Source of the DNA: DASUSF01 sp036375275
GTDB lineage: Bacteria; Pseudomonadota; Alphaproteobacteria; Geminicoccales; Geminicoccaceae
Direction of reading: 5' to 3'
DNA length: 9,573 bases
NCBI GenBank assembly: GCA_036375275.1
Contig: DASUSF010000095.1
Location: forward strand, 1-9,573
Numbering within the stretch: the stretch's first letter is position 1; each line of letters starts with the position of its first letter. The notes below the pieces were generated by a model, which had not been told where the DNA came from, did not search any database, and saw only the letters and a list, made by a program, of their open reading frames with translations. Of this stretch, positions 6,395 to 9,573 are shown piece by piece. Both the position numbers and the translations under genes were made by a program.

Positions 6395-6459
6395 CCATGG
6401 GATCCTGGGAATCCGCGCGCGGGCCCGGATGCTGGCGCGCGGACGGATTCCCACCATGG
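6395..6459. repeat. 65-bp interrupted palindrome (long stem-loop)
   Basis: Nested inverted arms: CCATGG (6395-6400) with CCATGG (6454-6459); GGGAATCCG (6407-6415) with CGGATTCCC (6444-6452), a perfect 9-bp pairing; and CGCGCG (6416-6421) with CGCGCG (6436-6441), leaving a 14-base loop and a 2-base bulge. Together 15 almost continuous inner base pairs plus 6 outer ones after a small asymmetric internal loop. There is no T-run after it, so it is not a standard terminator on either strand. It may stabilise or end the liv transcript, or be a protein-binding or mobile-repeat palindrome. Confidence 0.65.
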
Positions 6460-6532
6460 CCGGCGGCATGAGGCGATGGTGCCGGAGGGCGGTGAAGAAA
6501 GGGTAAACGGGAAGCGTCTCGACCGTGCCCCG

Positions 6533-6660
6533 GCCGCCCGAACCCGCTTGAGTGCAGGGTCGCGCCGGCGGCGCTTCATGGTTGACCGGACGGAGGCAGC
6601 AGAGCCGCCCGAACGCACTTGCGTGCAGCGGCCCGCCAACGCCCCTTCACGTCGACCGGA
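6533..6660. repeat. Imperfect direct repeat, two 57-58 bp copies 71 bp apart
   Basis: Copy A (6533-6590) and copy B (6604-6660) both begin GCCGCCCGAAC and end GACCGGA; in between, CTTG.GTGCAG and CTTCA are shared at the same offset, with a single one-base indel and scattered substitutions. The divergence suggests an old duplication rather than an assembly artefact. The copies lie 100-230 bases upstream of hyuA and could be duplicated binding sites or remnants of a repeat family. Confidence 0.6.
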
Positions 6661-6750
6661 GAAGGGGCGAGCCGCAGGGACCGCACCGGGTCTGAGCCGG
6701 AGATGACAAGCCCGCCGCTTTCGGACAGCATACGCGCGGCGATCAGCGGT

Positions 6751-6764
6751 GGAGCGCACGGTTG
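6751..6764 (+). promoter_or_regulatory. Ribosome binding site and TTG start of hyuA
   Basis: GGAG at 6751-6754, seven bases, then TTG at 6762-6764. No in-frame ATG or GTG lies close upstream, and the family N-terminal motif VGVDVGGTFTD begins only six residues after this codon, so the rare TTG start is well supported. Confidence 0.65.
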
Positions 6765-8795
6765 GGGGCAGAGACGATCGTCGGCGTCGACGTCGGCGGC
6801 ACCTTCACGGACCTGGTCCTGATCGAGCCCGCGAGCCGCCGGGCGCGCGTCGCCAAGGTCCCGACCACGGCCGACAACCAGGCCGGCGGGGTGCTGCACG
6901 CCCTCGAGGCGGCCGGGATCGAGCTCGCCGGCGTGCGCGCCCTGATCCACGGCACCACCACCACGACCAACGCCCTCCTGGAGCGGAAGCTCGCCCCGGT
7001 CGGCCTGATCACCACGGCGGGGTTCCGCGACGTGCTGGAGCTGGGCCGGCGGACCCGGCCCCGGCCCTACGGCCTGCTCGGGTCGTTCGAGCCCCTGATC
7101 CCGCGTCAGCGCCGGCTGGAAGTGAGCGAGCGGATCGATGCCTCGGGCGAGGTGCTGGAGCCGCTCGACGAGGCCGCCGTTCGGGATGCCGCACAGCGGC
7201 TCCTCGCACTCGGCAGCGAGACCCTGCTGATTCACTTCCTGCACGCCTACGCCAACCCGGTCCACGAGCGGCGCGCGGCCGAGATCGCGCGCGAGATCTG
7301 GCCGAACGAGCACATCACGATCGGCTCGGCGGTGCTGTCCGAGTACCGGGAATACGAGCGCGGCGTGACTGCAGCGGTCGAGGCTGCGGTCGGTCCGGTG
7401 CTCGCCCGCTATCTGGAGCGCCTGGAACGCGACCTCGAGGCGCGCGGCTTCGCCCACGACCTCCTGGTGATGCAGGGCAACGGCGGCTCGGCCGCCGCTT
7501 CGGAGGTCACCCGGAAGGCCGTGACCACGGTCATGTCGGGCCCCGCGTCCGGGGTCATGGCGGCGGCGGCCCTCGCCCGGGCGACCCGGCGGAGCAGCCT
7601 GATCACCTACGACATGGGCGGGACCAGCACCGACGTCGGCCTGATCCTGGACGGGCTGCCGGCGGTCACCGCCGAGCTCGAGCTCGACTACGCCATGCCG
7701 ATCCACGTCCCGATGGTCGACGTGCATACGATCGGCGCCGGCGGTGGCTCGATCGCGCGGCTCGACGAGGCGGGGCTGCTCCGGGTCGGGCCGGAGAGCG
7801 CGGGCGCGGTGCCCGGCCCGATCTGCTACGGCCGGGGCGGGACGGAGCCGACCATCACCGATGCCAACCTGCTGCTCGGCCGCCTGGATCCGAAGGGCCT
7901 GCTGGCGCTCGAGGGTGGCGCCGACGTCGATCTGGTCCGGCGGCGGATCGACGAGCGGATCGGCCGCCCGCTCGGCCTCGCGCCCGACGACGCCGCGGTC
8001 GCGATCCTCCGCGTCGCCAGCGACCGGATGGCGGGGGCGATTCGGATGGTGAGCCTCGCCCGGGGCCACGACCCGCGCGACTTCACGCTCATGGCCTACG
8101 GCGGCGCCGGACCGCTGCACGCGAGCGCCCTCGCCCGCGAGCTCGGCATCCCCCGGGTCCTGGTCCCGGCGCGGCCCGGCATCACCAACGCGATCGGCTG
8201 CGCCACGGCCGACCTCCGGCAGGACTTCGTCAACACCGTCAACCGCCCCCTGCCCTCCCTCGATCCCGAGCTGGTCCGGGACCTGCTGGCAGCGCAGCTC
8301 GAGGCCGGACGCACCTGGCTGACGCGCCAGGGGGTGGCGACCGGGGAGGTCGAGGTCCGCCGCTTCGCCGACATGCAGTTCGAGGGCCAGACCCACATCC
8401 TGACCGTGGCGCTGCCCGACCCGGCGCCCTCGGTGCGGACGCTCCACGAGCTGTTCGCCCGCGCCTACCACGACCGCTTCGAGGTCGAGCTGGAGGAGAT
8501 CCGCCCGGTGCTGGTCAACCTGCACAGCGCCATCATCGGCCATCGTCCGCCCGTACCGCTGGACGCGCTCGCCGAACCCGCCGATGGGACCGGGCCGGAG
8601 CTCGGAGCCCGCCCGGTCCGGTTCGGCGAGCGATGGATGACAACCCCGGTGCTGGCCCGACGCGCGCTGGCGCCGGGGACGGCGCTCGAGGGTCCGGCCG
8701 TGATCCAGCAGCTCGATGCGACCACGCTCCTCGAGCCGGGCGACCGGCTCGAGGTCGACCGGCTCGGCAACCTCCTGATCGAGATCGGCCGGTGA
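6762..8795 (+). CDS. hyuA: Hydantoinase A / 5-oxoprolinase ATP-binding subunit (HyuA family)
   Basis: A 677-residue cytoplasmic protein of the HyuA family, the ATP-using subunit of N-methylhydantoinases, 5-oxoprolinases and the related acetone/acetophenone carboxylases. The N-terminal domain (about 5-180) has the ASKHA phosphate loop VGVDVGGTFTDLVL (7-20) and HGTTTTTNALLERK (63-76). The second domain (about 199-490) has YDMGGTSTDVGLI (283-295), the glycine loop GAGGGSIA (325-332), ESAGAVPGPICYGRGG (345-360) followed by PTITDANLLLGRLD, and MAYGGAGPLHA (444-454). The C-terminal region (about 500-670) ends in the family's beta-rich 'DATTLLEPGDR' segment. All expected nucleotide-binding motifs are intact and length is normal. 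It overlaps hyuB by 4 bases (GTGA), the usual arrangement. Which cyclic amide or ketone is the substrate cannot be told; the upstream Liv transporter makes an amino acid-like cyclic amide plausible. Confidence 0.93.
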   Translation: MGAETIVGVDVGGTFTDLVLIEPASRRARVAKVPTTADNQAGGVLHALEAAGIELAGVRALIHGTTTTTNALLERKLAPVGLITTAGFRDVLELGRRTRPRPYGLLGSFEPLIPRQRRLEVSERIDASGEVLEPLDEAAVRDAAQRLLALGSETLLIHFLHAYANPVHERRAAEIAREIWPNEHITIGSAVLSEYREYERGVTAAVEAAVGPVLARYLERLERDLEARGFAHDLLVMQGNGGSAAASEVTRKAVTTVMSGPASGVMAAAALARATRRSSLITYDMGGTSTDVGLILDGLPAVTAELELDYAMPIHVPMVDVHTIGAGGGSIARLDEAGLLRVGPESAGAVPGPICYGRGGTEPTITDANLLLGRLDPKGLLALEGGADVDLVRRRIDERIGRPLGLAPDDAAVAILRVASDRMAGAIRMVSLARGHDPRDFTLMAYGGAGPLHASALARELGIPRVLVPARPGITNAIGCATADLRQDFVNTVNRPLPSLDPELVRDLLAAQLEAGRTWLTRQGVATGEVEVRRFADMQFEGQTHILTVALPDPAPSVRTLHELFARAYHDRFEVELEEIRPVLVNLHSAIIGHRPPVPLDALAEPADGTGPELGARPVRFGERWMTTPVLARRALAPGTALEGPAVIQQLDATTLLEPGDRLEVDRLGNLLIEIGR

Positions 8796-9562
8796 GCGCG
8801 CCGGCCGCGGAGCTCGACCCGATCACGCTCGCGGTGATCGACAATGGCCTCAGGCAGGTCTGCAACGAGATGGACCTCGCCTTCGTCCGCGCCGCCTTCA
8901 GTCCGGTGATCTCGGAGGCGATGGACCGCTCCGATGGGATCTATGCCCGGGACGACGGCGCGCTCATCGCCCAGGGCGACCTCGGCCTGCCGGTCTTCGT
9001 CGGCACCATGCAGTTCTCCACCGCCGCCGTGATCGAGCGCGTCCGGCACGTCCGCCCGGGCGACGTGATCGTGGTCAACGATCCGTACCTCGGCGGCACC
9101 CACCTGATGGACGTGAAGTTCGTCCGCCCCTTCTTCTACCGGGGGGAGCTGTTCGCCTGGCTCGCCAACACCGGGCACTGGCCGGACATGGGCGGCATGG
9201 TGCCGGGCGGCTTCTCGGCGCACGCCACCGAGGTCGAGCAGGAGGGCCTCCGGCTGCCGCCGGTCAGGCTGTTCAAGGAGGGCCGGCTGGACGAGGAGAT
9301 CCTGCGGATCATCCTCGCCAACATCCGGATCGCCGACCAGCGGATCGGCGACATCAAGGCGCAGGCGGCGGCGCTCGCCGTCGGCGACCGACGGCTGACC
9401 GCGCTCCTCGACCGCTATGGCCGGGCGGTGGTCGAGGCCGCGATCCTGGAGCTGCGCCGCCGCGCCGCCGAGCGTGGTGTCGAGAAGTTCGGGGGACGTC
9501 TCGCTTTCGCGTCGCACCTCGCGCTTCGCGCCCGCGCCGCCCACGCCGGCGTCGCGGTCTAA
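8792..9562 (+). CDS. hyuB: Hydantoinase B / oxoprolinase (HyuB family), N-terminal part, apparently disrupted
   Basis: The GTG at 8792 overlaps the hyuA stop by four bases and gives the family N-terminus (ELDPITLAVIDNGL at 7-20). Residues 1-228 match HyuB: SEAMDRSDGIYARDDGALIA (41-60), VNDPYLGGTHLMDV (95-108) and NTGHWPDMGG (126-135), which carry the conserved Asp/His residues, then IRIADQRIGDIKAQ (178-191). HyuB proteins usually exceed 500 residues and continue here with a helix leading into 'ALPDGTY'-like sequence. Instead, after about residue 228 (base 9473) the reading turns into Arg/Ala-rich sequence with T- and A-ending codons (CGT, GGT, GGA, GCT, CTT) unlike the rest, and stops at TAA 9560-9562 after 256 residues. 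Neither of the other two forward frames restores HyuB, so a simple frameshift is not enough; an insertion, deletion or assembly join is likely. The product would lack half the subunit and probably be inactive. Confidence 0.85.
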   Translation: MSAPAAELDPITLAVIDNGLRQVCNEMDLAFVRAAFSPVISEAMDRSDGIYARDDGALIAQGDLGLPVFVGTMQFSTAAVIERVRHVRPGDVIVVNDPYLGGTHLMDVKFVRPFFYRGELFAWLANTGHWPDMGGMVPGGFSAHATEVEQEGLRLPPVRLFKEGRLDEEILRIILANIRIADQRIGDIKAQAAALAVGDRRLTALLDRYGRAVVEAAILELRRRAAERGVEKFGGRLAFASHLALRARAAHAGVAV

Positions 9563-9573
9563 GCGAGCTCGTC
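9473..9573. other. Unrelated sequence after the hyuB break; possible insertion or rearrangement edge
   Basis: From about 9473 the DNA no longer encodes HyuB in any forward frame and codon choice changes. It contains TGTCGAGAAGTTCGGGGGAC starting at 9478; a TGT terminus is common to several insertion sequence families (for example IS481-like), so this could be an element's end with its transposase beyond the window. I see no second end, no target duplication and no transposase in these 101 bases, so this is a hypothesis only. Confidence 0.3.

Larger units (their letters stand above)
6143..6761. other. Repeat-rich gene-free region between livF and hyuA
   Basis: No frame in these 619 bases gives a recognisable protein; open frames on both strands yield Arg/Pro/Ala-rich low-complexity translations typical of shadow frames. 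Instead it holds an imperfect tandem array (6169-6327), a TTAA-type box (6354-6368), a 65-base palindrome (6395-6459) and a 58-base imperfect direct repeat (6533-6590 and 6604-6660), all described separately. It is far longer than the other spacings here and must contain the hyu promoter unless hyu is read through from liv. No stem followed by a T-run is seen, so any livF terminator would be factor-dependent or atypical. Confidence 0.6.

Noticed and set aside
6582..6610. TTGACC at 6582-6587 as a -35 for hyuA
   Set aside because: No AT-containing -10 at 16-18 bases downstream; the same position in the second repeat copy reads TCGACC.
6127..6759. 210-codon minus-strand frame over the livF-hyuA gap
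   Set aside because: Its translation merely reflects the DNA repeats in Arg/Pro/Gly-rich form, it overlaps the end of livF, and the repeat unit lengths do not keep a reading frame.
6749..9562. 937-codon plus-strand open frame spanning hyuA and hyuB
   Set aside because: Up to base 8791 it is an out-of-frame shadow of hyuA, full of Arg/Pro/Gly; only the part from 8792 is the real hyuB frame.

Overview
The window is high-GC DNA (coding stretches about 70 to 75 % G+C by eye, almost every third codon base G or C) from a proteobacterium, most likely an alphaproteobacterium. That placement rests on gene content, GTG/TTG starts and tightly overlapping genes, and is an inference. It is a transport and catabolism neighbourhood. 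I find no rRNA, tRNA, CRISPR array, complete mobile element or phage gene.

Layout. (a) 1-307, +: the last 101 residues of a class IV (branched-chain/D-amino acid type) aminotransferase. (b) 308-661: a gap of visibly lower G+C (about 56 % by hand count over 361-660) with no convincing gene. (c) 2385-662, -: two overlapping genes for PotB- and PotC-type ABC permeases (spermidine/putrescine family), without an adjacent ATPase or binding protein. (d) 2608-2438, -: a 56-codon, very basic small gene not previously obvious because it sits inside a long antisense shadow frame; its C-terminal half resembles the ribosome-rescue factor ArfA. (e) 2609-2791: divergent promoter region with a perfect 8-bp inverted repeat. 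(f) 2792-6142, +: a branched-chain amino acid type (Liv/HAAT) ABC transporter operon made of a fused LivH-LivM permease, LivG and LivF, each overlapping the next. (g) 6143-6761: a 619-bp gene-free stretch, unusually rich in repeats: an imperfect tandem array, a 65-bp palindrome, and a 58-bp direct repeat. (h) 6762-9562, +: hyuA and hyuB of the ATP-dependent hydantoinase/5-oxoprolinase family; hyuB loses family similarity at about 9473 and stops at roughly half its normal length.

How the genes fit. The Liv cassette lacks its periplasmic binding protein here, as do the Pot-type permeases. The hyu genes just downstream of liv suggest, but do not prove, that the Liv transporter brings in a cyclic amide (hydantoin, 5-oxoproline or similar) that HyuAB opens, with the aminotransferase handling an amino acid product. 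The repeat-rich gap separates the two operons, so separate transcription is likely.

I see no clearly new multi-gene system. The points most worth checking are the ArfA-like small gene, the repeat-rich 6143-6761 gap, and the break in hyuB, which may mark an insertion or rearrangement boundary.
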